Shown: positions 15,570 to 24,199 of the stretch, in pieces | Layout of the letters: each line of letters starts with the position of its first letter | Position numbering within the stretch: position 1 is the stretch's first letter | Assembly (NCBI GenBank): GCA_002316005.1 | Contig: DCIM01000032.1 | Coordinates: forward strand, 1 to 64,000 | Direction: 5' to 3' | DNA from: Prevotellaceae bacterium UBA1726 | GTDB taxonomy: Bacteria; Bacteroidota; Bacteroidia; Bacteroidales; Bacteroidaceae | DNA: 64,000 bases | Notes under the pieces: generated by a model | Database searches by the model: none | What the model saw: the letters and a program-made list of their open reading frames with translations, nothing else | Told to the model about the DNA's origin: nothing | Made by a program: the position numbers and the translations under genes

Positions 15570-15598
15570 AATGATGAATCAGGAATGACTGATTCTGT

Positions 15599-17266
15599 TT
15601 ATTTCTTAAGATATTTCTTTCCGTCACGGATAACAATGCCGCGATAGTCGTCAGCAACCTTCTGACCTTGCAGATTATATGTAGCAGCACTTTCATTGGC
15701 ATTTGTTGTGATTGTCTCAATGCCATCAACACCGCCCATAAACTTGAAACTGATGTTGAAACCCTCCTGCGCGATTTCAGTGATAGGTTTCTCCACAACG
15801 CCAATATACGCCTTATAATCCGTCAGTTCTATCACATTCGATGTGCCAGGATATGTATCACCGGCATGATCGGCATAATACTGAGAGGCAGTAATGTAAT
15901 TAGCGTCGGTGTCCTTGAGGTCTCTTCTATAAGAAGTCATAATCAATCCATCGGCAGGAATGATTGTCCAACGAGGTTCACCTTCCGCATTGTTTGGATT
16001 ATTGAAGTTTGAGAACTTGTTGACATCGTAGTTGATGTGAGTAACGAGAAGACCATTTCCGCGCATACGGCGGTACCAGCCTGTGCCCTTTCCGTTTGGA
16101 ATTGCTTCAAGGATGTAGTATTCGTTGCCTGTCTCGTCATTATCGTTCATAATGCGATAAGCCTTGCCGCCATCCTGAAGAGGTTGCATTTCTACATTGG
16201 CAGCATTAGCCAGTGTATCAATCTTCATCCAACCGAAAAGCTCGCGCTCAAAGGCTGTGAGAGGTGTTGGGTAATAACCATTATAGTTGTTCTCGCCACC
16301 ATCCATAAGATCCCAAATCTCCATGCTCTGGTTGTCGTACTTAGTCACATCCGACCACTTCGCTGTTGGGTATACATCTGGCAAACCGAGTGTATGGCAG
16401 AACTCATGAGCAAGCACACCAATACCGCCAAGATAAGGGTTGCCTTGCTCATCTTTAACACTTTCGTCACCAATAAGTTCGTTATTTATTCCGTAGCGAT
16501 AGATATTCACTCCATCATAGTTTCCATAATAGCCATAGCCCGACTTTGGCCAGAGATAATCAGTACTGCCGCCCCAGTTCTCGCCATATCCGGCATAGAC
16601 AATATAGACAAGGTCGACACATCCATCGCCATCGGCATCATACTTCGAGAAATCCACATCAGCATCAGCCGCCGTACATGCATCTTTTAAAAATTGTCCA
16701 ATATTTGCATCCTTACCTGAGGTATTCGAACCATAGTAAGCCATAGTGCCACTGAGCTGATAAGGACCAACAACGTCAAACTCTGGACGATACTGACCCT
16801 CACTGCAATCGTTCATATACTGAGCCAGAGAGGAATAACTGCAACGACCAGATTCTGAATTGTATTCAGTGCTGTTGAACAATGGTTCAATATCATTTTT
16901 TGTATAGAAGAAATCCTTGTCGCTGAAACTTACAAGAATAACCAATGCCTTTGGATTTCCAATATGTGGGAATGTTCGTGTTCCTGTGATTGCTTCACCC
17001 GTCTTGCGCATCGTATTGTTGAAGCACTGCTCTGCCTCATGAAGTTCCGTTTCAGTAGCTACACGCCAAAGATTCCCCTCACGGATGATGAGTTCGCCTG
17101 TTGAAGAAGCATAATAGCTGAAATGCTCGTCACCACGGAGTGATACCACAACCTGACGACCATCCTGGAGTGTAACTAAACGAGGACGGGTAACTGCTTT
17201 TGATGCAAATGCATCATTAGAAAATATTGCGAGTGCTACAAAAAGCACAAAAAGGATTCTCTTCAT
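15599..17266 (-). CDS. Secreted M6-type metalloprotease with probable type IX sorting tail
   Basis: A 555-aa secreted zinc protease of the immune-inhibitor-A (M6) group. It has a signal peptide ending near DAFAS, then the catalytic motif HEFCH at residues 287-291 continuing TLGLPD, preceded by calcium-like acidic repeats KYDADGDGCVDLVY. The last 35 residues, with ATYNLQGQKV and then GIVIRDGKKYLKK, resemble the type A C-terminal signal recognised by the type IX secretion system. The encoded SprA in this window fits such export. It has its own consensus promoter (17320-17351). Extracellular protein degradation is the likely role. Confidence 0.9.
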   Translation of the reverse strand: MKRILFVLFVALAIFSNDAFASKAVTRPRLVTLQDGRQVVVSLRGDEHFSYYASSTGELIIREGNLWRVATETELHEAEQCFNNTMRKTGEAITGTRTFPHIGNPKALVILVSFSDKDFFYTKNDIEPLFNSTEYNSESGRCSYSSLAQYMNDCSEGQYRPEFDVVGPYQLSGTMAYYGSNTSGKDANIGQFLKDACTAADADVDFSKYDADGDGCVDLVYIVYAGYGENWGGSTDYLWPKSGYGYYGNYDGVNIYRYGINNELIGDESVKDEQGNPYLGGIGVLAHEFCHTLGLPDVYPTAKWSDVTKYDNQSMEIWDLMDGGENNYNGYYPTPLTAFERELFGWMKIDTLANAANVEMQPLQDGGKAYRIMNDNDETGNEYYILEAIPNGKGTGWYRRMRGNGLLVTHINYDVNKFSNFNNPNNAEGEPRWTIIPADGLIMTSYRRDLKDTDANYITASQYYADHAGDTYPGTSNVIELTDYKAYIGVVEKPITEIAQEGFNISFKFMGGVDGIETITTNANESAATYNLQGQKVADDYRGIVIRDGKKYLKK

Positions 17267-17319
17267 TAAGATGATTCTGTTTTTTGTAAATGTCTATCTA
17301 TTATATAATAATGTGGTTG

Positions 17320-17351
17320 CAAAGATACGAAATAATCTTAACCAATGCAAA
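17320..17351 (-). promoter_or_regulatory. Promoter of the M6 protease gene
   Basis: On the minus strand, TTTG (17348-17351), 20 bases, TATCTTTG (17320-17327) followed by CA. The 5' leader is about 45 bases. Confidence 0.85.
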
Positions 17352-17442
17352 TTATTAAGCGATTTTCTACGAATAGCCAACGACAACTGCTATTAGCATC
17401 AGCCTTGCATGTGTTGTTTTTGTATTAAAAATCATTATTTCC

Positions 17443-17474
17443 TTTGGTCAAGTGAAAATATATTCTTATTTTTG
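17443..17474 (+). promoter_or_regulatory. Promoter of the flippase-like gene
   Basis: TTTG at 17443-17446, 20 bases, TATTTTTG at 17467-17474, then CAG. The leader is about 25 bases. Confidence 0.85.
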
Positions 17475-17505
17475 CAGTTGAATACATTGACCATAAACAA
17501 GGATA

Positions 17506-18486
17506 ATGAGAAAATTCCTTAATGACGCTTTCAAGATAGCATTGTCCGTCTTCCTTGGCGGAGCAATTCTATACTGGATGTACCGCGATTTCGATTTCGG
17601 TGCAGTAAAGCATGTCATGCTCCACGAGATGAACTGGTGGTGGATGATTCTCTCTTTTCCTTTTGGCATTCTTGCACAGGCTTTCCGCGGATGGCGATGG
17701 AAACAGAGCCTCGAACCAATAGGCGAAAAACCACGCACATCAACTGCACTGAATTCCATCTTTCTCTCTTATGCCGTCAGCCTTGTCGTTCCTCGTATCG
17801 GTGAGTTTGCTCGTTGCGGCGTATTGAACAAGAAAGATGGCGTTTCTTTTCCAAAGTCTCTTGGCACAGTGGTGACAGAGCGCGCCATTGACTCGCTTTT
17901 GGTATTGTCAATCACGGCAATAGTGATGTTGCTTCAGGTGCCGGTTTTCAATAGTTTCTTTGCCCGCACAGGAACAAACTTCGAGGAGATTCTCCGCGGG
18001 TTCTCTTGGGAGGGATATCTCGTAACGGCAATCTGCGGCGTTGCTGTATTGATTCTATTGCATTTCCTCCTTCGCAAACTGGCATTCTACGAGAAGATAA
18101 AGATGACAGTCAAGGGTATCTTCGAAGGCGTCATGTCGTTGAAGAATGTAAAGAATGTGCCTTTGTTCCTTTTCTTCACAGTGGGAATCTGGGTAAACTA
18201 TTTCCTTCATTACTACCTCACATTCTTCTGTTTTGAGGCTACAAGCCATCTTGGACTGATGTGCGCACTCGTCACATTTATCATTGGTAGTATCGCTGTC
18301 ATTGTTCCTACTCCTAATGGTGCTGGACCTTGGCACTTTGCCGTAAAGACAATGCTCATCCTCTATGGTGTTGCCGACAATGCAGCCCTCTACTTCGTAC
18401 TCATCGTCCACACTGTCCAGACTCTGCTCGTTGTAGCACTTGGCGTCTATGCATGGGCAAGACTATCGTATATTGAGAAGAGATAA
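17506..18486 (+). CDS. Lysylphosphatidylglycerol synthase/flippase-like membrane protein (UPF0104)
   Basis: A 326-aa polytopic membrane protein with about eight hydrophobic segments. It has features of the UPF0104/AglD-MprF membrane domain: GWRWKQSLEP after the second helix, SYAVSLVVPRIGEFARCGVL, and the late PTPNGAGPWHF motif. Members share the fold of the MprF flippase domain and are often linked to lipid or glycan handling, but this one lacks a soluble synthase domain. It is followed after 57 bases by pepD, with a small CCGG hairpin between. Specific substrate unknown. Confidence 0.85.
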   Translation: MRKFLNDAFKIALSVFLGGAILYWMYRDFDFGAVKHVMLHEMNWWWMILSFPFGILAQAFRGWRWKQSLEPIGEKPRTSTALNSIFLSYAVSLVVPRIGEFARCGVLNKKDGVSFPKSLGTVVTERAIDSLLVLSITAIVMLLQVPVFNSFFARTGTNFEEILRGFSWEGYLVTAICGVAVLILLHFLLRKLAFYEKIKMTVKGIFEGVMSLKNVKNVPLFLFFTVGIWVNYFLHYYLTFFCFEATSHLGLMCALVTFIIGSIAVIVPTPNGAGPWHFAVKTMLILYGVADNAALYFVLIVHTVQTLLVVALGVYAWARLSYIEKR

Positions 18487-18543
18487 AAGCGCCGGTTTAT
18501 CCGGATTCCGAAAAAAAGATTTTGAACTAAATAACATAAAACT

Positions 18544-20001
18544 ATGAGTGAAATTTTAAACTTGAAGCCTGAGTGCATCTGGAGAAACTTCCATGCTCTT
18601 ACACAGGTACCTCGTCCTTCAGGACATCTTGAGAAGATTCAGCAGTATTTGCTCGATTGGGCAAAGAACACCGGTATTGAGGCTTTCCTCGATCCTGCTG
18701 GAAATGTTGTAATGCGCAAGCCTGCTACTCCTGGCATGGAGTACCGCAAGGGTGTTATCATGCAGGCTCACATGGATATGGTGCCTCAGAAGGCTCTCAC
18801 TTCTGCTCACAACTTCGAGACTGATCCTATCGAGACTCACATTGAGGGCGACTGGGTGTATGCAAACAACACTACTCTTGGTTCTGACGATGGTATGGGA
18901 GTTGCTGCAATTATGGCAGTAATGGAGGCAAAAGACCTCAAGCACGGTCCTCTCGAGGCTCTTATCACTGCTGATGAGGAGACTTCAATGGTTGGTGCAA
19001 ATGCTCTTCCTGAAGGCGAACTCAATGGCGAGATTCTCCTCAACCTCGACACTGAGAACGAAGGTGAGATGATTATCGGTTCGGCTGGTGGTATTGATGT
19101 TACTGCTTCTCTTGAATACAAGGAAGTGGAGACTGATACTGACGATGTTGCCGTAAAGGTTACCGTTAAGGGCCTCAAGGGCGGTCACTCTGGTATTGAG
19201 ATTGGTCTTGGTCGTGCAAATGCTAACAAACTTCTCGTTCGCGTTGTTCAGGATATGATTTGCTCTGACGAGGCTCGCCTTTGCTCATGGCATTGCGGTA
19301 ACATGCGTAACGCAATCCCATTCGAGGGTAGCGTAGTTCTTACTGTTCCTGCTGAGAATGTCGAGTCGGTTAAGTCGGCTGCTCAGGACTGGGAGACCAT
19401 CTTCAACAACGAATATAACGGCATTGAGAATCATATCAGCGTTGTCGTTGAGGATGTTGAAACTCCAAAGACTCAGGTTCCTGAGGAGATTCAGGACAAC
19501 CTCGTTGATGCTATCTATGGTTGCGTAAACGGCGTAATGCGTTACATCCCAACAATCCCAACAATCGTTGAGACATCAAGCAACCTCGCAATCATCGACA
19601 TCGAGAATGGTAAGGCAAAGGTGAAGATTCTTGCTCGTTCGGCTTCTGAGAGCCAGAAGGAGTATATCTCTACAACTCTCGAGAGCACATTCTCAATGGC
19701 TGGCATGAGCGTTGAACTCGGTGGCAGCTATATGGGCTGGGATCCAAATCCTAACTCAGCAATGATTAAGATTATGGAGCAGATCTACGAGCGCGAGTTT
19801 GGCAACAAGCCTACTGTAAGCGTTGTTCATGCTGGTCTTGAGTGTTCTGTAATCCTTAGCAAGTATCCTGGTTTGGACATTGTTTCATTCGGTCCAACTC
19901 TCGAAAGTCCTCACACTGCAAAGGAGCGTTGCCAGATCAGCACAATGCCTAAGTTCTGGACTCTCCTCGTCAAGACTCTTGAGGAAATTCCAGTGAAATA
20001 A
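18544..20001 (+). CDS. pepD: Aminoacyl-histidine dipeptidase (PepD, M20C family)
   Basis: A 485-aa cytosolic metallodipeptidase that splits Xaa-His and many other dipeptides. It shows the M20 di-zinc site: His76-x-Asp78 in QAHMDMVP, the bridging Asp in LGSDDGMG (115-116) and the catalytic Glu pair EE at 145-146 in ADEETSM. GGHSGIEIG marks the lid domain, and VHAGLECS near the C-terminus is typical. The length is standard. It may be cotranscribed with the flippase-like gene upstream, although it is followed by its own terminator. Confidence 0.95.
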   Translation: MSEILNLKPECIWRNFHALTQVPRPSGHLEKIQQYLLDWAKNTGIEAFLDPAGNVVMRKPATPGMEYRKGVIMQAHMDMVPQKALTSAHNFETDPIETHIEGDWVYANNTTLGSDDGMGVAAIMAVMEAKDLKHGPLEALITADEETSMVGANALPEGELNGEILLNLDTENEGEMIIGSAGGIDVTASLEYKEVETDTDDVAVKVTVKGLKGGHSGIEIGLGRANANKLLVRVVQDMICSDEARLCSWHCGNMRNAIPFEGSVVLTVPAENVESVKSAAQDWETIFNNEYNGIENHISVVVEDVETPKTQVPEEIQDNLVDAIYGCVNGVMRYIPTIPTIVETSSNLAIIDIENGKAKVKILARSASESQKEYISTTLESTFSMAGMSVELGGSYMGWDPNPNSAMIKIMEQIYEREFGNKPTVSVVHAGLECSVILSKYPGLDIVSFGPTLESPHTAKERCQISTMPKFWTLLVKTLEEIPVK

Positions 20002-20028
20002 GCATCACACAAAAAAGCACTTAATATT

Positions 20029-20061
20029 GGGGCGACCAGCAATGGTTGCCCCTCTTTTTTT
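20029..20061 (+). terminator. pepD terminator
   Basis: GGGGCGACC (20029-20037) pairs with GGTTGCCCC (20044-20052) with one wobble, has a six-base loop, and is followed by TCTTTTTTTT. Confidence 0.93.
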
Positions 20062-20135
20062 GTAAATAAGCACTAAAATTGCTGTTTTTTTGCAACTTTT
20101 CTTCTGCAAAAGACAACGAATTAGTTTTTTTTTCG

Positions 20136-20143
20136 TATTTTTG
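20136..20143 (+). promoter_or_regulatory. -7 box (TATTTTTG) of the corA gene
   Basis: TATTTTTGCAG precedes a leader of about 135 bases before the CorA start. I see no TTTG box at the right distance upstream. The leader contains two small ORFs and a GTGAGGC/GCCTCAT hairpin at 20235-20254. Confidence 0.6.
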
Positions 20144-20196
20144 CAGACGGATTATGTGGGACTAACTATCCCCCACATCAAATCAATAATTCAAAA

Positions 20197-20232
20197 ATGG
20201 ACGATTATCACGCGGAGAATTTTAACTTGTAG
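20197..20232 (+). CDS. Putative leader peptide 1 upstream of corA (11 aa)
   Basis: ATG to TAG encodes MDDYHAENFNL. It ends three bases before the leader hairpin at 20235-20254. Such a short reading frame could occur by chance, but its place in the leader of a magnesium transporter gene resembles translation-coupled leaders of Mg transporters in enterobacteria. No expression evidence is available. Confidence 0.3.
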   Translation: MDDYHAENFNL

Positions 20233-20245
20233 GCGTGAGGCTGCT

Positions 20246-20278
20246 ATGCCTCATGTCAGAATTTTCACTGAGGTTTAG
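20246..20278 (+). CDS. Putative leader peptide 2 upstream of corA (10 aa)
   Basis: ATG to TAG encodes MPHVRIFTEV. The ATG lies in the loop and right arm of the leader hairpin, and the stop is six bases before the CorA ATG, so translation could be coupled to corA. This may be chance; confidence is low. Confidence 0.3.
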   Translation: MPHVRIFTEV

Positions 20279-20284
20279 CAGACA

Positions 20285-21211
20285 ATGAAGACTTTTTGGA
20301 ACACCAACGGCGGCCTGAAGCAGATACCGGAGTGGCAGCCAAACAGTTGGGTACAGGTAACATGCCCAACAGAAGAAGAGCAGGACGAACTTGAGAAGAC
20401 CTACAACATCCCTGATTATTTCCTTTCGGATATCTCGGATGCTGATGAGCGTGCCCGTTATGAATATGATGACGGATGGATGCTCATCATCTTGCGTATC
20501 CCTTATGTAAAGGAGGTTCGCTCGCGTACACCTTATACTACAGTACCTCTCGGTATCATCCACAAGAGAGATGTGACAATCACGGTTTGTTTCTATGAGA
20601 CAAATATGATGATTGATTTCGTCAGTTACCAGCAGAAACGAGCTGCAGGATTCACCGACTATGTCGATATGATTTTCCGTCTGTTCCTTTCTTCTGCCGT
20701 TTGGTATCTGAAGCGACTCAAGCAGATTAGTGTCCTTGTGGAAAAGGCAAAGATGAATCTCGACCATGGCGTAAACAACGAGAGCCTTATCGGTCTTTCA
20801 CGCCTCCAGGATTCGCTCACCTACTTCCAGACTTCAATCCGTGGCAACGAGAACCTCCTTGCCAAACTGAAGTTCAAACTGCAGGTCGATGAGTTGGATG
20901 CCGACCTCATCGAAGATGTCAACATTGAGATGAGTCAGGCTCGCGAGACAACGAATATCTATTCGCACATTCTCGAGAGTACGATGGATACATACCAGAG
21001 TATCATCAACAACAACATGAATACCGTGATGCGTACCCTCACATCTGTTACAATCATGTTGATGGTGCCAACGCTCATCACATCAGCATTCGGTATGAAC
21101 CTCTACACCGGTATGGAGAATTCAACTCTCGGATTCATTGCAGCAATAGCAATATCAATCATTGTTACTGTTGTTTCATGGTTAATCCTTCGCCACAAAC
21201 ACTTGGTGTAA
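20285..21211 (+). CDS. corA: CorA family divalent cation transporter
   Basis: A 308-aa inner-membrane channel for Mg2+ or Co2+. The N-terminal cytoplasmic domain ends in a long helical stalk (about residues 140-245). It is followed by two C-terminal transmembrane helices with the diagnostic GMN motif at residues 270-272 (AFGMNLYTGMEN). The acidic loop after GMN is the usual pore entry. It is monocistronic, with a long structured leader upstream and a terminator at 21257-21292. Assignment to the family is secure; the preferred ion is inferred. Confidence 0.95.
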   Translation: MKTFWNTNGGLKQIPEWQPNSWVQVTCPTEEEQDELEKTYNIPDYFLSDISDADERARYEYDDGWMLIILRIPYVKEVRSRTPYTTVPLGIIHKRDVTITVCFYETNMMIDFVSYQQKRAAGFTDYVDMIFRLFLSSAVWYLKRLKQISVLVEKAKMNLDHGVNNESLIGLSRLQDSLTYFQTSIRGNENLLAKLKFKLQVDELDADLIEDVNIEMSQARETTNIYSHILESTMDTYQSIINNNMNTVMRTLTSVTIMLMVPTLITSAFGMNLYTGMENSTLGFIAAIAISIIVTVVSWLILRHKHLV

Positions 21212-21256
21212 CATAACTGTTTTTGTCTTTTCAAAGGCAAAGCACCATTCATATAG

Positions 21257-21292
21257 CCCCTTCCACTCCACAGTGCGAAGGGGTTTTATTTT
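21257..21292 (+). terminator. corA terminator
   Basis: CCCCTTC (21257-21263) pairs with GAAGGGG (21277-21283), followed by TTTTATTTTAT. Confidence 0.85.
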
Positions 21293-21398
21293 ATAAATAA
21301 ATCCGCAGAATCCAAACATTTCGCGACTAAAAGTGTCTTTTTCTTCGTCACCACCGAAAAAAAACGCTCAAACATTAGGTGGTTTAAAGTTTTTTCTA

Positions 21399-21406
21399 TA
21401 AGTTTG
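21399..21406 (+). promoter_or_regulatory. -7 box (TAAGTTTG) of the DUF349 gene
   Basis: TAAGTTTGCAG lies 46 bases before the ATG. The -33 region is T-rich without an exact TTTG. Confidence 0.6.
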
Positions 21407-21452
21407 CAGAACATTTGTTTTAATTCATCGATTCATTAACTAAAATCTGTAA

Positions 21453-23333
21453 ATGATGGACTCTCAAGAGAATGTCCTCCCACAGGACAATTTGGAAGAA
21501 GTAAAGGCAGCAGAGCAGCCTGTAGTAGAAAACCCTGAAACCCAGGAAGAGACACCTGTACAGGAGGAGACTCCACAGGTAGAAGAGACAGCAACCCCAG
21601 TAGAAACACCTGCAGAAGAACCTGCAAAGAGAATCTACGCTTCAAAAGAAGAGGTTGTAGAGAGGGCTAAGGAAATAGCAGAAAACGACGAGAGCGTGGC
21701 CCGCGAAGAAGTAGATCTGCTCAAGACCGTATTCTACAAGTTGCTTAATGCTGAGCGTGACGAAAAACTGAAAGCATACCTCGAGGAAGGTGGCGATCCA
21801 GAATCATACCAGTTGGAACTCGACCCAACAGAGGAATCTTTCAAGGAAGTAATGGCTCAGATTCGCGAGAAGCGTGCCGCTTTGTTCCAAAAGCAGGAGA
21901 CTGAGAAGCAGGACAACCTGAAGAAGAAACTTGAGATCATAGAAAAGATTAAGGAGATGGCAACTTCTCCTGATGAGGCAAACAAGTCTTATAAGGAATT
22001 TAAGGTATTGCAGGAGGAGTGGAAGGCTACTGGTGCTGTTCCTCCAGAGAACTCTACAGAGGTTTGGCGAAACTATCAGCATATTGTTGAGCAGTACTAC
22101 GATCTCCTCAAATTGAACATCGAGGCTCGCGAATACGACTTCAAGAAGAATCTTGAGATGAAGACTGCTCTCTGCGAGGCTGCTGAGCGTCTGGCAGAAG
22201 AGACCGATGTAGTAAGTGCTTTCCATCAGTTGCAGGAACTCCATAACCAGTATCGCGAGATTGGTCCTGTCGCAAAAGAACTACGCGAGGAAATCTGGAA
22301 TCGTTTCAAGGCAGCATCTACAGTAATCAATAAGGCTCATCAGCAGCACTTCGAGGCACTTCGTGCCGGTGAGGAGGAGAACCTCCAGAAGAAGACTGCA
22401 CTCTGTGAGCAGGCTGAGGCAATCTGCGAGGAACCAAATGCAAGCAGTTCTGACTGGGAGGAGCATTCAAAGAAGATTATTGCTCTTCAGGCAGAATGGA
22501 AGACCATTGGTTTTGCTCCACAGAAGATGAATGTGAAGATTTTCGAGCGTTTCCGTGCTGCTTGTGACAAGTTCTTCACAGCAAAGGCTGAACACTATAA
22601 GAAACTGAAGGAGGCATTCAGCGAGAATGCTTCAAAGAAGCAGGCTATCATTGAGAAGGCTAAGGAACTGGCACAGAGCACAGAATGGCGTTCGGCTGGT
22701 GATAAACTCATTGCTCTTCAGAAGGAATGGAAGACCATTGGCGCAACTCCAAAGAAGATTGGCGATCAGTTGTGGGCAGAGTTCCGTGCTGAGTGTGACA
22801 AGTTCTTCGAGGCTCGTAATGCTGCTAATGCAGGTACACGAAATGCAGAGAAGGAGAATCTTGAGGCTAAGCGTGGCATCATTGAGCAGCTGAAGGGACT
22901 TGCAGAAGAGGCAACAGAAGGTCTGCAGGAGAAGATTCAGGCACTCCAGGAGGAATATAACAAGGTTGGTCATGTACCATTCCGCGATAAGGACAAGCTC
23001 TATCAGGAGTATCGTGCTGCCCTTGATGCTGTTTATGGAAAACTCCGTGCTGCAGGTCGCAGTCGTCGTCTGGAAGGATTCAAGGCATCAATGGTAAAGC
23101 GTGGTGAGGATGCTATCGACAATGAGCGTGCTCGTCTGTTGCGTGCTTACGATGTATTGAAGCAGGAAATCCAGACTTACGAGAACAACCTCGGTTTCCT
23201 CTCAACAGCAAGCAAGAAGGGAAATGCACTTGTTGACGAGATCACTCGCAAGGTTGAGAAGTTGAAGGGTGACCTCCAGCTCACACGCGACAAGATTAAG
23301 GCTATCGACCAGAAGAACAAGGAGGAGGAGTAA
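21453..23333 (+). CDS. DUF349 repeat protein
   Basis: A 626-aa cytoplasmic, highly charged helical protein. The first 55 residues are a Pro/Glu/Thr-rich disordered tail. From about residue 130 onward, DUF349 units repeat, each with a pattern such as EWKTIG, then P, then FRAACDKFF (for example EWKTIGFAPQKM and EWKTIGATPKKIG). A coiled coil closes the C-terminus (about 560-620). DUF349 proteins are common in Bacteroidota. Their function is not well defined; a link to RNA or ribosome-related processes has been proposed for related proteins, which I cannot test here. The gene is single, with a terminator. Confidence 0.9.
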   Translation: MMDSQENVLPQDNLEEVKAAEQPVVENPETQEETPVQEETPQVEETATPVETPAEEPAKRIYASKEEVVERAKEIAENDESVAREEVDLLKTVFYKLLNAERDEKLKAYLEEGGDPESYQLELDPTEESFKEVMAQIREKRAALFQKQETEKQDNLKKKLEIIEKIKEMATSPDEANKSYKEFKVLQEEWKATGAVPPENSTEVWRNYQHIVEQYYDLLKLNIEAREYDFKKNLEMKTALCEAAERLAEETDVVSAFHQLQELHNQYREIGPVAKELREEIWNRFKAASTVINKAHQQHFEALRAGEEENLQKKTALCEQAEAICEEPNASSSDWEEHSKKIIALQAEWKTIGFAPQKMNVKIFERFRAACDKFFTAKAEHYKKLKEAFSENASKKQAIIEKAKELAQSTEWRSAGDKLIALQKEWKTIGATPKKIGDQLWAEFRAECDKFFEARNAANAGTRNAEKENLEAKRGIIEQLKGLAEEATEGLQEKIQALQEEYNKVGHVPFRDKDKLYQEYRAALDAVYGKLRAAGRSRRLEGFKASMVKRGEDAIDNERARLLRAYDVLKQEIQTYENNLGFLSTASKKGNALVDEITRKVEKLKGDLQLTRDKIKAIDQKNKEEE

Positions 23334-23368
23334 TAATTCCCCACTTGTTTTCTGAACAAAAGAATAAA

Positions 23369-23395
23369 GGGCTCGCAGCAATGCGGGCCTTTTTT
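23369..23395 (+). terminator. Terminator of the DUF349 gene
   Basis: GGGCTCGC, loop AGCAAT, GCGGGCC (one wobble), then six T's, 35 bases after the stop. Confidence 0.88.
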
Positions 23396-23438
23396 AGTAT
23401 TAGCACAAAAGCGCTCTCGTGCAAGGATTGCAATATAC

Positions 23439-23468
23439 AAAAAAAAAGCAAGGCGTTAAACCTTGCTT
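23439..23468 (-). terminator. Terminator of tRNA-Gln
   Basis: On the minus strand, AAGCAAGG (23461-23468) pairs with CCTTGCTT (23446-23453), followed by a run of T's (A-run 23439-23447 on the plus strand). It begins six bases after the tRNA 3' end. Confidence 0.88.
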
Positions 23469-23473
23469 CTTTG

Positions 23474-23544
23474 TTGGGATACCCGGACTCGAACCAGGAA
23501 AGGCAGGACCAGAATCTGCAGTGTTACCATTACACCATATCCCA
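23474..23544 (-). tRNA. tRNA-Gln (anticodon CTG)
   Basis: A 71-base cloverleaf on the minus strand. The acceptor TGGGATA pairs with TATCCCA, the discriminator is A, the T arm is CCTGG/CCGGG with loop TTCGAGT, and the D arm has GGTAA. The anticodon loop TTCTGGT gives CTG, which reads CAG. The closing pair of the anticodon stem (31-39) would be A-C, a mismatch. CCA is not encoded. It is transcribed against the flanking genes from its own promoter and ends at its own terminator. Confidence 0.95.
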
Positions 23545-23596
23545 ATCTTATATCAGGAACACCATTCCCGAAAACACTTCTTCCGAAATGCGAGTG

Positions 23597-23604
23597 CAAA
23601 GTTA
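23597..23604 (-). promoter_or_regulatory. -7 box (TAACTTTG) of tRNA-Gln
   Basis: TAACTTTGCA on the minus strand, about 52 bases upstream of the tRNA 5' end. A weak -33 candidate, GTTG, lies near the correct distance. Confidence 0.55.
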
Positions 23605-23720
23605 CTGCCTTTTTTTGTAACTTGCAACAATTTCGGCAACTTTTTTCTAAAAAATCGCAAAAAAGCGCACTTTTTCCGTTTTCTTACTATTGTTTAAGGG
23701 GATATTTGAAGATTTTGTAC

Positions 23721-23728
23721 TATCTTTG
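23721..23728 (+). promoter_or_regulatory. -7 box (TATCTTTG) of the rsfS-ftsH-cdsA operon
   Basis: TATCTTTG lies 33 bases upstream of the rsfS ATG at 23762. TTTG motifs are nearby upstream but not at the ideal 19-21 base spacing. Confidence 0.6.
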
Positions 23729-23761
23729 TACCATAATATATTTAATAACATAAAATTGCTA

Positions 23762-24121
23762 ATGAACGAAACAAAGATACTTATTGATACCATTGTTGAA
23801 GGTATCCAGGAGAAGAAAGGTCGTGGAATCACAATCATCGACTTGTCGGGAATTGATGGGGCTATTGCAAAGTGCTTCATCATCTGCGAAGGCAACACCC
23901 CTATTCAGGTGGAGGCGATAGCAGGAGAGGTTTCCGATCACTGTCGCGAGAAGCTCCACGAGAAACCAGCAGGATGTGTTGGTTTGGAGCAGGCATTGTG
24001 GGTTGCGATGGATTATGTAGATGTGATGGTTCATGTCTTCGTGCCAGAGATGCGCGACTTCTACGACCTTGAGCATCTCTGGGAAGATGCAAAGATGACA
24101 TACATTGCCGACCTCGATTAA
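23762..24121 (+). CDS. rsfS: Ribosomal silencing factor RsfS
   Basis: A 119-aa protein of the RsfS/Iojap family, which binds ribosomal protein uL14 and prevents subunit joining in starved cells. The family core is seen in GITIIDLSGIDGAIAKCFIICEG, then EKPAGCVGLEQALWVAMDYVDVMVHVF and the C-terminal FYDLEHLWEDA. The frame is open upstream to 23690, but that start would lie before the promoter box, so 23762 is preferred. It is the first gene of an operon with ftsH and cdsA. Confidence 0.93.
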   Translation: MNETKILIDTIVEGIQEKKGRGITIIDLSGIDGAIAKCFIICEGNTPIQVEAIAGEVSDHCREKLHEKPAGCVGLEQALWVAMDYVDVMVHVFVPEMRDFYDLEHLWEDAKMTYIADLD

Positions 24122-24199
24122 TTGGCACACTTATTGCCATAAGAATAACGAGGCGGAATACACCTTATTATAATAATAAACGAGAAAAAACGCATTAGA

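Noticed and set aside
20090..20278. 62-codon frame through the corA promoter
   Set aside because: It begins before the promoter box. Only its last ten codons, as a possible leader peptide, are worth noting.
20144..20284. corA leader considered as a known Mg riboswitch (M-box)
   Set aside because: I cannot recognise the conserved M-box core, and the leader is short. Only simple hairpins and small ORFs are visible.
23345..23620. Plus-strand frames across the tRNA-Gln gene
   Set aside because: They are antisense to the tRNA and its terminator; the open frames arise from the tRNA sequence.
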